A DNA stretch of 64,000 bases, taken from the NCBI GenBank assembly GCA_001750645.1, contig MEIF01000002.1, positions 1-64,000 on the forward strand, written 5' to 3'. This stretch comes from Gammaproteobacteria bacterium AqS3. Lineage in GTDB: Bacteria; Pseudomonadota; Gammaproteobacteria; MEIF01; AqS3. This document shows, in pieces, positions 1 to 8,878 of the stretch. Position 1 is the first letter of the stretch. Every line of letters begins with the position of its first letter. Under the pieces are notes generated by a model that saw only the letters and a list, made by a program, of their open reading frames with translations, made no database searches and was not told the DNA's origin. The position numbers and the translations under genes were made by a program.

Positions 1-2246
1 TCCGCCGCACTCACCGTCACCGTCTGCGCCGTTCCCCAGTCGGTCGTGGTGAAGGTCAGCTGGTTCTGATTGTCGTCTTCGCCCGTGTCGGTGTCGACGG
101 TGACATCGGTGTTGGTCGGCTGCCGCAGGGTCACCGTCACGTCCTCGCTCGGCTGGGTCTTCAGCTTCACCGTGAAGGTGGCGGTCGAACCCTCGGTCAC
201 CGCCAGCGGATCCGTGCCCGGGACGAACACCAGAGCCGCAGTGTCGTTGTCCGTCACCCTCACCGTCACCGCTGCCGACTCGTCCGTGTAGTCCCCGCCG
301 GTGGCCGTCACGTTGATCGTCGCCGTGTCCTGGGCCGTGTCGTCGTCCTGCCCCGCCGTCACCGTCACGATCTGCGCCCCGCCCCAGTTCGAGTTCGTAA
401 ACGTCAGCGAGGTGTGGTCCAGGGTCAGGTCGGTTCCGGTCGTCCCGCCCAGGTTCACCGTCACGTTTGACGGAGGCTGTGCCGCCAGCTGAACCGTGAA
501 TGTGCCGTTCGCACCTTCACGGATATCCAGGGAGGTGGCCGAGACCGTCAACCCCCGGTCGTCGTCGTTGACATCCACCTGCACAGTTGCACCGTCAGTG
601 ATGCCATCACCGGCGAGCGTGATCGTCGCACTGTCATCAGCCCCATCGCTGTCAGAGGCCGCAGTGACCGCAACGGTCTGGGGCGTGTTCCAATTGCCGT
701 CGCTGCCGCCGGTAAACGTCAGCGAGGTCGGATTGGGCGTGACGTCGGTGTTGTCGGATGTCAGCGTGACCGTCCTGCCCTCGCTGGAAGGCTGCGCGGA
801 CAGCTTGACGGTGAAGGTCGCCCCGGTGGCGTCCTGCTCATCCACGGTCAGCGAAGTCGCCGACAGGGTCAGCCCGACATCGTCTTCGGTCACCGAGACC
901 GACACCGAACCGGCCAGGACGCTGGTGCCGCCCAGGCTGATGGTCGCACTGTCGTCGTCGCCATCGCCGTCGTGACCCGCTGTGACCGTCACAGTCTGAT
1001 CGGCGCTCCAATTGCTGCCGGTAAACGTCAGCGAGGCCGGGCTGAGCGTGACATCGGGGTTGCTGGATGTCAGCGTGACCACCCTGTTTCCGCTCGGCGG
1101 CTGCTCGGCCAGCTTGACTGAAAAAGTGTCCGAATCTCCCTCCATCACTGTGAGCGAGTTCGGCGAAATCACCAGCCCGACCTCGTCGTCGGTCACCGAG
1201 ACAGACAGCGAGCTGGACACGACGCCGGTTCCGGTCAGGTTGATGGTGGCGCTGCCGTCGTCCTGGTCGTCATCTTGCACGGCTTCGACCGTCACGGTCT
1301 GGGCGGCGCTCCAGTCGGAGCCTTTGAAGGTCAGCGAGGCCGGGGTCACGGCGGCTTCGTCATCGGTGGATGCCAGCCTGACCGTCCGCGCCACCTGCAC
1401 TGCGGAGGCCAGGCGAACCGTGAAGGTGCTTGTATCGCCCTCATTCATCGGCAGCGATGTCTCCGACGAGACCATTGTGATGTCGTCGTCGATGACATTC
1501 ACAGCGGCGAATTCACTTCTGCTGCCGGCCAACGTGATATCAAACTGAAAGGTCTCATCGATGACATTGGCGTCATCGGCCGCCGTCACCGTCACCGTCC
1601 GAGCCTCCTCCCACTGCGCCGGCGTGAAGGTCAGGGTGTCGTCTTGAGCCAAAGTGCCCGCATCGGTGGAAAAGGTCACATCGGGGGCGTTGCCGGTCCG
1701 CGTAAAACGCAGGACCACATCATCGACGGGCTCCACTGTCAGCCTGATCGTGAAGGTTGTCGAGCTTCCCTCTGTGACGTAGAGCGCATAATTTGTCACC
1801 GACAGCTCAAAGAAGTCCGGATCTGAAACTGTGACCGTGAAGCTGCCGGTCGCCGAGTCGTAGCCGCCGCCCGCCGCCGTCAGCGAGAGAATCGCCCTGT
1901 CGTTGCTGTAATTATCGTCAACCTGTGTTTCGATATAGATGTGCTGGCTGGTTTCCCAATTCGATGACGTGAAGGTCAGGGTGAGCTGACTGGACTTGTC
2001 ACCCTCCTGGCTGGCGCCCACCGTCACATCCGTGTTGTCCGACCGCACGGTGACGGTCACATCTGCGCTCGGCTGCTGCGACAGCTTGACGTGGAAAGAG
2101 GTCGACAAGCCCTCGCGAATCTCTATCGATGTTGACGACAGAACCAGCTCCTGACCCCACGCCGGCGCCGAGAGCGCCAGCCCCGCCAGCAGCACACCGG
2201 CAAGCGCCACCGGAAGCCGACAAAGATGGAGGATGCTGCCCTTCAA
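1..2246 (-). CDS. secreted Calx-beta-like repeat protein (3' end outside window)
   Basis: Reading the minus strand from a TTG at 2246 gives an open frame to the window edge with no stop. The ORF track misses it and shows plus-strand shadows instead. The N-terminus is a signal peptide (MKGSILHLCRLPV, a hydrophobic core, cleavage near APAWG-QE). About seven divergent repeats of roughly 100 residues follow. Each opens with a 'LTVxEGxxxTFTVKL' type strand, continues with 'TVTLTSxNTDV' and 'SLTFTxxNW', and closes with 'TVTVTAxxDxD' and an acidic 'VTDDD' turn. This is typical of Calx-beta/cadherin-like surface or secreted adhesins. The frame is closed upstream by TAA at 2277-2279, so the start lies in 2246-2276; TTG is the best choice although no strong SD is seen. 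Substrate and anchoring cannot be judged because the C-terminus is missing. Confidence 0.8.
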   Translation of the reverse strand, partial: MKGSILHLCRLPVALAGVLLAGLALSAPAWGQELVLSSTSIEIREGLSTSFHVKLSQQPSADVTVTVRSDNTDVTVGASQEGDKSSQLTLTFTSSNWETSQHIYIETQVDDNYSNDRAILSLTAAGGGYDSATGSFTVTVSDPDFFELSVTNYALYVTEGSSTTFTIRLTVEPVDDVVLRFTRTGNAPDVTFSTDAGTLAQDDTLTFTPAQWEEARTVTVTAADDANVIDETFQFDITLAGSRSEFAAVNVIDDDITMVSSETSLPMNEGDTSTFTVRLASAVQVARTVRLASTDDEAAVTPASLTFKGSDWSAAQTVTVEAVQDDDQDDGSATINLTGTGVVSSSLSVSVTDDEVGLVISPNSLTVMEGDSDTFSVKLAEQPPSGNRVVTLTSSNPDVTLSPASLTFTGSNWSADQTVTVTAGHDGDGDDDSATISLGGTSVLAGSVSVSVTEDDVGLTLSATSLTVDEQDATGATFTVKLSAQPSSEGRTVTLTSDNTDVTPNPTSLTFTGGSDGNWNTPQTVAVTAASDSDGADDSATITLAGDGITDGATVQVDVNDDDRGLTVSATSLDIREGANGTFTVQLAAQPPSNVTVNLGGTTGTDLTLDHTSLTFTNSNWGGAQIVTVTAGQDDDTAQDTATINVTATGGDYTDESAAVTVRVTDNDTAALVFVPGTDPLAVTEGSTATFTVKLKTQPSEDVTVTLRQPTNTDVTVDTDTGEDDNQNQLTFTTTDWGTAQTVTVSAA

Positions 2247-2314
2247 ACCAGTGCCCGAATCGATTTCTAAGCGCGCTTAATCAGCGCGATTCGAGCGGGC
2301 GAAAGGGGCTGTGA

Positions 2315-2326
2315 GGGGGGGGGGGG
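2315..2326. repeat. 12-nt homopolymer (C12 on the minus strand)
   Basis: An uninterrupted run of 12 G on the plus strand, 69-80 nt upstream of the start of the minus-strand repeat protein. Tracts of this length are prone to slipped-strand length change. The coding frame is closed by a stop between the tract and the start, so any effect would be on transcription or leader structure and not on reading frame. Confidence 0.9.
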
Positions 2327-2335
2327 CGCTGGCAG

Positions 2336-2364
2336 TGACAGGGGTTCGCCTGGAACCCCTGTCA
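2336..2364. repeat. perfect inverted repeat, 12-bp stem
   Basis: TGACAGGGGTTC and GAACCCCTGTCA are perfect inverted arms around a 5-nt loop (GCCTG). The first clear T-run on the plus strand starts about 10 nt after the stem, so this is not a textbook terminator. In the leader of the minus-strand gene it could form an RNA hairpin or act as a protein site. Confidence 0.75.
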
Positions 2365-2687
2365 ACGATAAATCTGTTTTTCTTGTTGAAGTTGGTTTCT
2401 GGTGCCGAGGCCGGAAATGGATGATGCATATTTTCTCTCCACTGTCTTGTCCTCCGCCCCAGCGCAAGGGCAGGGATTGTATAGCAAAAAGGACTGCGCA
2501 ACCTTTTGATATGACTGGCTTTTTAGATTTATCGAGACGGCAGTCCTAATTGGGGGCGGTCTGCATCCACATCATTTGCAGCGAGTTGGGAGGCTGCCGG
2601 CGAATTCAAGGCTGCCAGCTGTCAGGGGGTTTTTGGCGACCGGCAATCCCGCCCGTCGCCTGCAAATACATATTGGAGGAACATGAA

Positions 2688-3011
2688 ATGGACGCAAACA
2701 AAGTTGCAGGTGCGCTGATTGCCAAGCAGCACAAGGCGGAACAGGAGCGGGAAGAGCTGCTGGCGCTGCTGCCGATCGTCGAGGGAATGAGCTGGGACTC
2801 AAACCGGAATCAAGGCGATGACATCGTCCTGCTCCGCTACGGCAGAGAGGTTCTCGGTCGCCTGAGACGCCACTCGGACTGCTGGGTGATATTCACGCAC
2901 AGGTTGACCGGCCGCGATGACCTGGTTGAGGGCCGCTATAAAACCGGGCTGGAGGCCGGAGAGGTGCTGCTCGCACTCACGCGCCAGCTGGATGCAGATG
3001 CGGCCGGCTGA
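2688..3011 (+). CDS. hypothetical protein, 107 aa
   Basis: The track ORF starts at 2550, but the ATG at 2688 has a strong SD (GGAGGA, 7-nt spacing), giving MDANKVAGALIAKQ... A charged N-terminal helix (KQHKAEQEREELLALL) is followed by a compact C-terminal half with mixed strands and helices. No signal peptide or membrane segment is seen. I do not recognise a family. It stands alone upstream of the coiled-coil gene on the same strand. Confidence 0.65.
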   Translation: MDANKVAGALIAKQHKAEQEREELLALLPIVEGMSWDSNRNQGDDIVLLRYGREVLGRLRRHSDCWVIFTHRLTGRDDLVEGRYKTGLEAGEVLLALTRQLDADAAG

Positions 3012-3120
3012 TCCCGATCATCATCGCCCTTCCCAGCCAACGCCCCTGAATCATCAGGGCGGGGAAAGGTGATACATTGCATTTTCACTCACCTTTAACC
3101 GGGCTGGAGGCTCATTTGAC

Positions 3121-4080
3121 ATGAATGTGGAAAACGAGATCAAGGATCTCAGGGCAACCCTGGAAGCGCACGAGCACAGTTGCAGCGAGGAGCGTCAAAC
3201 AGTTGCGGAGCGTTTTGAAGAGCTTGAATTCGAGATCAAGCAATTCAAGGTCAATGTTGGAGGAAACACCAGTGGCATCACGGGGCAAGCGGATGGCCTG
3301 AAAGAGAGTTTCAAAGCCGAAATCAACCTCGCCAAGAATGAAATCCAGAGCGAGATCAGGTTTGAAATCATCGGGGTCAGAGAGGAGCTCAAGGGCGAGA
3401 TCCAAGGGGTCAGAGAAGAGCTCAAGGGCGAGGTCCAAGGGGTCAGAGAAGAGCTCAAGGGCGAGATCCAGGGGGTCAGAGAGGAGCTCAAAGGTGACAT
3501 CAAAGAGGCCAGAGAAAAATTGGAGAACAAGATCGATGGCTCCAGGCAGGAACTGGAAGGCAAGATCAATGGGGTCAGAGAAGAGCTCAAAGGTGACATC
3601 AAAGAGGTCAGAGAAAATCTGGAGGGCAAGATCGATGGCTCCAGGCAGGAACTGGAAGGCAAGATCGATGGGGTCAGAGAAGAGCTCAAAGGTGACATCA
3701 AAGAGGTCAGAGAAAATCTGGAGGGCAAGATCGATGGGGTCAGAGATGAACTCAAGGGCGAGATCCAAGGGGTCAGAGAAGAGCTCAAAGGTGACATCAA
3801 AGAGGCCAGAGAAAATCTGGAGGGCAAGATCGATGGCTCCAGGCAGGAACTGGAAGGCAAGATCAATGGGGTCAGAGAAGAGCTCAAAGGTGACATCAAA
3901 GAGGCCAGAGAAAATCTGGAGGGCAAGATCGACGGCCTCAGAGAAGAGATGCGAAACTCCCTGGACGCCATTAACGCCAATGTCACCAAAGCCATCAGCA
4001 ATTTCAAAATCCTCTGGATCGCGGCATCTGCGGGGCCGCTAACCATCATTGCCCTGTTTGTGGAGCGCTGGCTGGGCTAG
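3121..4080 (+). CDS. hendecad-repeat coiled-coil protein with C-terminal membrane anchor
   Basis: 319 aa, ATG with GGAGG 10 nt upstream. Residues 1-84 are a charged helical region. Residues 85 to about 282 are eighteen consecutive 11-residue units such as GVREELKGEIQ, EARENLEGKID and GSRQELEGKIN. An 11-residue period favours a long right-handed coiled coil. A single hydrophobic segment near the C-terminus (ILWIAASAGPLTIIALFVE) should anchor it with the rod in the cytoplasm. The overall design recalls DUF1640-type and Borrelia Bdr-type proteins, though I claim no homology. Function unknown. The DNA repeats are almost identical, so copy number probably varies between strains. Confidence 0.85.
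   Translation: MNVENEIKDLRATLEAHEHSCSEERQTVAERFEELEFEIKQFKVNVGGNTSGITGQADGLKESFKAEINLAKNEIQSEIRFEIIGVREELKGEIQGVREELKGEVQGVREELKGEIQGVREELKGDIKEAREKLENKIDGSRQELEGKINGVREELKGDIKEVRENLEGKIDGSRQELEGKIDGVREELKGDIKEVRENLEGKIDGVRDELKGEIQGVREELKGDIKEARENLEGKIDGSRQELEGKINGVREELKGDIKEARENLEGKIDGLREEMRNSLDAINANVTKAISNFKILWIAASAGPLTIIALFVERWLG
3373..3966 (+). repeat. 18 tandem 33-bp units (99-bp higher-order repeat)
   Basis: In-frame 33-bp units encode the hendecads of the preceding gene. A 99-bp superunit (GVREELKGDIK / E(A,V)RENLEGKID / GSRQELEGKI(N,D)) recurs with few base changes, which indicates recent expansion by slippage or unequal recombination. Confidence 0.9.
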
Positions 4081-4090
4081 GGGCGGACGT

Positions 4091-5329
4091 TCAGCCGGCT
4101 GCGGCGGCGGTCAGCTGATCCAGATAATCGTTGCCGTCCTCGGCCAGTGCGCTCGGATCCTCCACTCGGGGGAAGCGGTGCAGGGCGCGGCGCAGGGCGA
4201 GAAATTCGCGCGGCCGGTTGACCGCCTCGACCGCCCGCACGCGCCGCTCGGCGTCCAGATAGAAGTAGAGGAATTCGCCGGCATCGACATCGCCCCTGAG
4301 CACCCCGTCGTACTCGGGCCGAACCAGCCCGGCCAGCTGCAGCTTGACGTCGTATTGATCCGACCAGAACCAGGGGATCTGGCTGTAGGCCGCCGGACTG
4401 CCGGCGATGTCGGCGGCGACCGTGCGGGCCTGCTCCAGCGCATTGGGCACCGACTCGAGCCGCAGCCGGGCACCGAGCAGCGCATTGGGATGGCTGCTGC
4501 AGTCGCCGCAGGCGTAGACCCCGGCGACCGGCGTGCGGGCAAATTCGTCGACGCAGATGCCGTTGTCGCAGGGCAGTCCGGCGGCCTCGGCCAGCTCGAC
4601 CCTGGGGCGAACGCCGACCCCGATGACTGCGGCGTCGGCCGGCAGCGTCTGACCCGAGGACGTCACCACTCCGGTGATGCGCCCGGCCTCGCCGATCAGC
4701 CGCTCAACCCCGGTGCCGGTGTGGATGACCGCACCGCGCCCGCTGTGCAGCCGGGTGTAGAACTCCGATATGAAGGGCGAGGTGACGCGCTGCAGGATGC
4801 GCTCGGCGAGCTCGACCAGCTCAACCCTGAGACCGGCCTCAACCGCAACGGCGGCGACCTCCAATCCGATGTAGCCGCCGCCGATGACGACGAGCCGACC
4901 GCCGCCGCCGAGCGCCTCCCTGAGCCGGTCCGAGTCATGGCGCGTGCGCAGGTAGTGAACGCCCTCCAGGTCGGCACCCTCGATCGGCAGGCGCACGGGC
5001 TCAACCCCGGTGGCCAGAACCAGATGACTCCAGGACACCCAGCCGGCCCCGTCCAGCTGGACGCGCCGTCCGTCCAGGTCGAGCGCCAGGGCCCGTGAAT
5101 CGGTGTGCACCGTGACGTTGTTCTCGCCCCACCACTCGGCCGGCTTGACGCGCAGGCGCGCCTCGTTGAACTGCCCCTGCAGGTACTGCTTGGAGAGCGG
5201 CGGGCGCTGGTAGGGCAGCTCGGGCTCCTCGGCGATGATGTGGATCGGCGCCGGGTGTCCGAGCCGGCGCAATTCAACCGCAACCTGGGCGCCCGACTGC
5301 CCGCCCCCAACAATGACCACCTGCTGCAT
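4091..5329 (-). CDS. FAD-dependent NAD(P)H:ferredoxin/rubredoxin-type reductase
   Basis: 412 aa. The start is set at MQQVVIVGGGQSG because a GAGGAG SD sits just upstream; the track's extra 20 residues are unlikely. An N-terminal FAD-binding Rossmann motif (VVIVGGGQSGAQ) is followed near residue 145 by a second NAD-binding motif (LVVIGGGYIGLEVA) and by VYACGDC, which contacts FAD. A C-terminal domain fits the Reductase_C family of putidaredoxin/rhodocoxin/BphA4-like reductases. Such enzymes pass electrons from NAD(P)H to small iron-sulfur proteins or rubredoxins; a rubredoxin gene lies at 19343, but pairing is only a suggestion. The next upstream same-strand gene is glnD, 19 nt away. Confidence 0.88.
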   Translation of the reverse strand: MQQVVIVGGGQSGAQVAVELRRLGHPAPIHIIAEEPELPYQRPPLSKQYLQGQFNEARLRVKPAEWWGENNVTVHTDSRALALDLDGRRVQLDGAGWVSWSHLVLATGVEPVRLPIEGADLEGVHYLRTRHDSDRLREALGGGGRLVVIGGGYIGLEVAAVAVEAGLRVELVELAERILQRVTSPFISEFYTRLHSGRGAVIHTGTGVERLIGEAGRITGVVTSSGQTLPADAAVIGVGVRPRVELAEAAGLPCDNGICVDEFARTPVAGVYACGDCSSHPNALLGARLRLESVPNALEQARTVAADIAGSPAAYSQIPWFWSDQYDVKLQLAGLVRPEYDGVLRGDVDAGEFLYFYLDAERRVRAVEAVNRPREFLALRRALHRFPRVEDPSALAEDGNDYLDQLTAAAAG

Positions 5330-5348
5330 TGCTCCTCTCCTCAGTCGC

Positions 5349-8012
5349 TCAACCGCCGGCCTGCCGCACTTGGGCGGCCGAGCCGACACGGCTTTCCAGC
5401 ATAGCGCAGAACTTCCGGCGAAAATTCTCGTCGTTGAGCTCCGGCGTGCTGAGCACCCCGTCGAGGGTGAACAGGTCCTCGACGCGCTCGCCGAGGGTGA
5501 TGATGCGGGCGTCGGAGAGGTGCAGGTCGGCCTCCATCAGCACCTGCCCGATCCGCGCCAGCACCCCGGGGGCGTCGGGGCAGTCGACCCTCAGCGTCCA
5601 GAAGCCGCTGGCCTCCGGGTGCAGGCTGACGCTGCTGGACTGCGGAAAATGCTCCAGGTGCCGGGGGGTGCGGAGGTTGGGCGGCTGCGGCCGCTCGCTC
5701 TGCATCAGCGCCGCCTCGAGGTGCCCGGCAATCTCGGCAAAGCGCGCCTCGTCAACCGGCGAGCCGTCGGCGTCCTGGACCACGTAGGTGTGCAGGATGC
5801 GGTCCCCGCCGGCATCGGTGATCAGGGTGGCGTCGAGGGCGCTCAGCCCCAGCTCGGTGAGCGCGCAGACCACCTGGGAGAAGCGCCAGCGGTGCCTGGA
5901 GGCGTAGATCAGGATGCGGCAGATGCGGTTGGGTGCGCGCCCCATCGTGCAGAGCCGCACCAGCGGTCGGCCGCCGCCGACATCGCCCAGCAGCTCGGTG
6001 GCGTGCCAGGCCGCCACCTCGGGCGGGGTGCGGCGCAGGTAGTTGCCGCCCAGCTGGGTCCAAAGCCCGAGCAGGCGATCACGGGGCAGCGCATCGCCGA
6101 TGAGTCCGAAGACCGCCTCGGAGACATCCTCGGCGGGTGCACCGGCGCCCGGCAGGAACGCCGAGGACGCCCGCAGGTGGCTGCGCGCCTTGAAGTAGAG
6201 CTCGTTCAGCAGCGTCGCGCGCCAGCTGTTCCAGAGCGACGGGTTGGTCGCCAGAATGTCGGTGACGGTGAGCACATAGAGGTAGTCCAGCGCCCGCAGC
6301 GACGGGATCTGGGCGCAGAAGTTCTCGATGACCTCGGGACTGGAGAGGTTCTCCCGCTGGGCGACCAGGGACATCAGCAGGTGCCGGCGCACCAGAAATT
6401 CAAGCAGATCCCGGGCGCGCGCATCGAGCCGCATGCGCTCGGCAAACCGGCGCGCGTCCACGGCTCCGAGCTCGCTGTGGTCGCCGCCCCGGCCCTTGCC
6501 GATGTCGTGAAACATCCCGGCGATGTAGAGCAGCCGGCGGTCGAGTCCGGCGAGCCGGGCGTGGGCATCCGGCAGCTCCGCAACGGCCTCGGGCAGCTGC
6601 AGCGCCTCCATGTGCTCGATCACGCGCAGCGTGTGGGCGTCGATGGTGTAGATGTGATAGAGATCAAACTGGCTGACGCCCTCAATGGCGGCAAACTCGG
6701 GGATGTAGGCCTGCAGCACGCCGTAGCGCCGCATGCGCCTGAGCTGCAGGCCGACCCCCTGCCCCTGGTGCAGCAGCTTCAGAAAGGCGCGCCGGGCCGA
6801 CGCATCGCTGCCGGCCTGATTCAGCCTGTCCCGGTGGCGGCGCAGCAGCCGGATGGTGCGGGACGACAGGTCGCTGATGTCGCTGCGACCCGCCAGCAGC
6901 GCAAAGGCCTCGATCATCGCCGCCGGCCGCTCGGCGAACAGCGCCTCATCGGTGACATCCAGGTCGGTGCCGATGCGCCCGAAGCGGGCGTTGATGCGCC
7001 TGCGGGTCTTCTGCCCGGCGCCCCGCAGCAGCCGCTCGTCAAAGTACTGCATGAGGAAGTGCGACATCTCCGAGGCGCGCAGCACCGTGCGGAAGTAGTG
7101 CCGCATGAAACTCTCGACCGCGCGCGCGGCGCCGTCGCCGGTGTAGCCGAACAGCTCGGCCAGCTGCAGCTGGTACTCAAACATCAGCCGCTCCTGCGGT
7201 TTGCCGGCGACGCAGTGCAGCCCGTAGCGGATCTGCCACAGATCCCGCATGGCGGTGACGACCTCGCGATACTCCGCGCGCGTGATCTCGCCGACATCGG
7301 CCAGGCCGGCCAGACCGCGCCGCACCTTGAGCGAGCGCATGGCAATCCACTCCAGATTCTGCAGGTCGCGCAGCGCCCCGAGACCGTTCTTGACGTCCGG
7401 CTGCAGGCGGTACTCGGTGTTGTCGTGATTCTGGTGGCGCTCGTGCTGCTCGCGCCGCTTGGCGAGGTAGTAGCGCTCCAGCGGCTCAAACGCACCCTGC
7501 AGCCTTCTGCGAAAGGCGTTGTAGGTCTGGCGCGACCCCGCCAGCAGGCGGCTCTCGCTCATGCCGGTCAGCGCGCTGATGTCCTCGCGGGCGAGGGCAA
7601 TGCTCTGACCCACGGAGCCGATGCTGTGGCCGACCTTCAGCCCGGCGTCCCATATCGTGCGGATCAGCGCGGCGGCCTCCTCCCGGTGGCCGGGGCCGCC
7701 CTCGAGCAGCAGCAGGTCGATGTCCGAGTGCGGGAACAGCTCGCGGCGCCCGTAGCCGCCGACCGGCAGCAGCGCCCAGCTGCTGCCCGCGAGCCCGCTC
7801 TGGCGCCAGCTCTGGCGCAGCAGCGAGTCGATCGCGGCGGCGCGCTCGCCGAGCAGCGGGGCGACGCGCGCCTCGGGCCGGGCCAGAAAGCGGTCGCAGA
7901 GCGTGGCGGTATGCACCTGGAGCAGCTGCCTCGCCCGCTGCACGCCGTCGGCGCCCGACAGATCCAAATGCCCCAGCTCCCGCTCAAAGCGGTCGAGACC
8001 GGGCGACTTCAA
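5349..8012 (-). CDS. glnD: bifunctional PII uridylyltransferase / uridylyl-removing enzyme GlnD
   Basis: 887 aa, normal for the family. It senses glutamine and adds or removes UMP on PII proteins to control nitrogen assimilation. The nucleotidyltransferase motif is at about residues 84-103 (VGGYGRRELFPHSDIDLLLL), the HD hydrolase motif near FHDIGKGRGGDH, and two ACT domains form the C-terminus (last one DAPGVLARIGQVLMEADLHLSDARI). The TTG start overlaps the map stop as TTGA and has a GAGGAG SD; the upstream track extension overlaps map and is spurious. Co-transcription with map is likely. Confidence 0.95.
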   Translation of the reverse strand: MKSPGLDRFERELGHLDLSGADGVQRARQLLQVHTATLCDRFLARPEARVAPLLGERAAAIDSLLRQSWRQSGLAGSSWALLPVGGYGRRELFPHSDIDLLLLEGGPGHREEAAALIRTIWDAGLKVGHSIGSVGQSIALAREDISALTGMSESRLLAGSRQTYNAFRRRLQGAFEPLERYYLAKRREQHERHQNHDNTEYRLQPDVKNGLGALRDLQNLEWIAMRSLKVRRGLAGLADVGEITRAEYREVVTAMRDLWQIRYGLHCVAGKPQERLMFEYQLQLAELFGYTGDGAARAVESFMRHYFRTVLRASEMSHFLMQYFDERLLRGAGQKTRRRINARFGRIGTDLDVTDEALFAERPAAMIEAFALLAGRSDISDLSSRTIRLLRRHRDRLNQAGSDASARRAFLKLLHQGQGVGLQLRRMRRYGVLQAYIPEFAAIEGVSQFDLYHIYTIDAHTLRVIEHMEALQLPEAVAELPDAHARLAGLDRRLLYIAGMFHDIGKGRGGDHSELGAVDARRFAERMRLDARARDLLEFLVRRHLLMSLVAQRENLSSPEVIENFCAQIPSLRALDYLYVLTVTDILATNPSLWNSWRATLLNELYFKARSHLRASSAFLPGAGAPAEDVSEAVFGLIGDALPRDRLLGLWTQLGGNYLRRTPPEVAAWHATELLGDVGGGRPLVRLCTMGRAPNRICRILIYASRHRWRFSQVVCALTELGLSALDATLITDAGGDRILHTYVVQDADGSPVDEARFAEIAGHLEAALMQSERPQPPNLRTPRHLEHFPQSSSVSLHPEASGFWTLRVDCPDAPGVLARIGQVLMEADLHLSDARIITLGERVEDLFTLDGVLSTPELNDENFRRKFCAMLESRVGSAAQVRQAGG

Positions 8013-8770
8013 AAGGACTCCTCGCTGCGCGCGGTCAGCACCTCGCAGCCCCCGGACGTGACCATCAGCGTGTGCTCCCACTGCGCCGAGGCCTTGCCGT
8101 CGGCGGTCTTGGCGGTCCAGTTGTCGGACATCAGCTTGGTGCGCCAGGTGCCCAGGTTGATCATGGGCTCGATGGTGAAGCACAGCCCCTCTTTGAGCAC
8201 CTCGCCGGTTCCGGCCCTGCCGGTGTGCAGCACCTGCGGCTCATCGTGGAATGCGGTGCCGATGCCGTGCCCGCAGAACTCGCGCACCACCGAGTAGTGG
8301 CTGGCCTCGGCGTGCTCCTGGATCGCCCAGCCGATGTCGCCCAGGCGCGCCCCGGGGCGCACGCAGTCGATGCCCCGGTAGAGGCACTCCCGGGTCACCC
8401 GCACCAGCCGCTCAAGGTGGGCCGGCACGCGCCCGACGCAGAACATCTTGCTGGTGTCGCCGTGGTGCCCGTCCTTGATGACGGTGACATCGATGTTGAG
8501 GATGTCGCCCGAGCGCAGCGCCCGCTCGGAGGGAATGCCGTGGCACACCACCTCGTTGATCGAGGTGCAGATCGATTTCGGAAAGCCGCGGTAGTTCAGC
8601 GGCGCCGGTATCGCCTTCTGCTCCAGGGTGATGTAGTCGTGGCATATCCGGTTCAGCTCATCGGTCGTGACCCCGGGCTGGACGTGCTCGGTGATCATCT
8701 CAAGCACAGCGGCCGCCAGGCGGCCGGCCGTGCGCATTTTCTGTCTCTGTTCCTCGGTGCGGGCGATCAC
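8009..8770 (-). CDS. map: type I methionine aminopeptidase
   Basis: 253 aa. It removes the initiator methionine from nascent proteins in the cytosol. The five metal ligands of the family are visible: Asp in DILNIDVT, Asp in HHGDTSKMF, His in FCGHGIGTAFH, Glu in FTIEPMI and Glu in QWEHTLMV. Its stop overlaps the glnD start by 4 nt. In many gammaproteobacteria map lies next to glnD, as here. Confidence 0.96.
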   Translation of the reverse strand: MIARTEEQRQKMRTAGRLAAAVLEMITEHVQPGVTTDELNRICHDYITLEQKAIPAPLNYRGFPKSICTSINEVVCHGIPSERALRSGDILNIDVTVIKDGHHGDTSKMFCVGRVPAHLERLVRVTRECLYRGIDCVRPGARLGDIGWAIQEHAEASHYSVVREFCGHGIGTAFHDEPQVLHTGRAGTGEVLKEGLCFTIEPMINLGTWRTKLMSDNWTAKTADGKASAQWEHTLMVTSGGCEVLTARSEESF

Positions 8771-8878
8771 GGTGCGGGCGCAGCGGCGGCGGCGAAATTC
8801 TACACGCCCCGCAGCGGGTGTTCGGCACTTTGGCGGCGGCTATACTTTTGACCCTTGCGGCACCCGAGCGGTGAGGCC

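Larger units (their letters stand above)
2247..2687. other. intergenic region with hairpin, G12 tract and possible promoter
   Basis: About 440 bp between two divergent genes. It holds a 12-G run, a perfect 12-bp hairpin and, on the minus strand, a TATACAAT box at 2476-2483 that could serve as the -10 for the repeat protein with a long 5' leader. The short minus ORFs listed here cross the homopolymer and look non-coding. Confidence 0.5.

Noticed and set aside
70-1826. Five plus-strand ORFs over the first 1.8 kb
   Set aside because: They are antisense to the open minus-strand repeat protein; their Ser/Val/Thr-rich translations are shadows of its repeats.
2336-2364. Hairpin as an intrinsic terminator
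   Set aside because: The T-run begins about 10 nt after the stem and no plus-strand gene ends upstream, so termination is not supported.
3112-4049. ORFs antisense to the hendecad protein, themselves repetitive
   Set aside because: Repetition is inherited from the 33-bp DNA units; no SD, and the sense frame has one.
5235-8297. 1020-aa plus-strand ORF
   Set aside because: Antisense to glnD, which has all catalytic motifs. Long antisense ORFs are common at this GC content.
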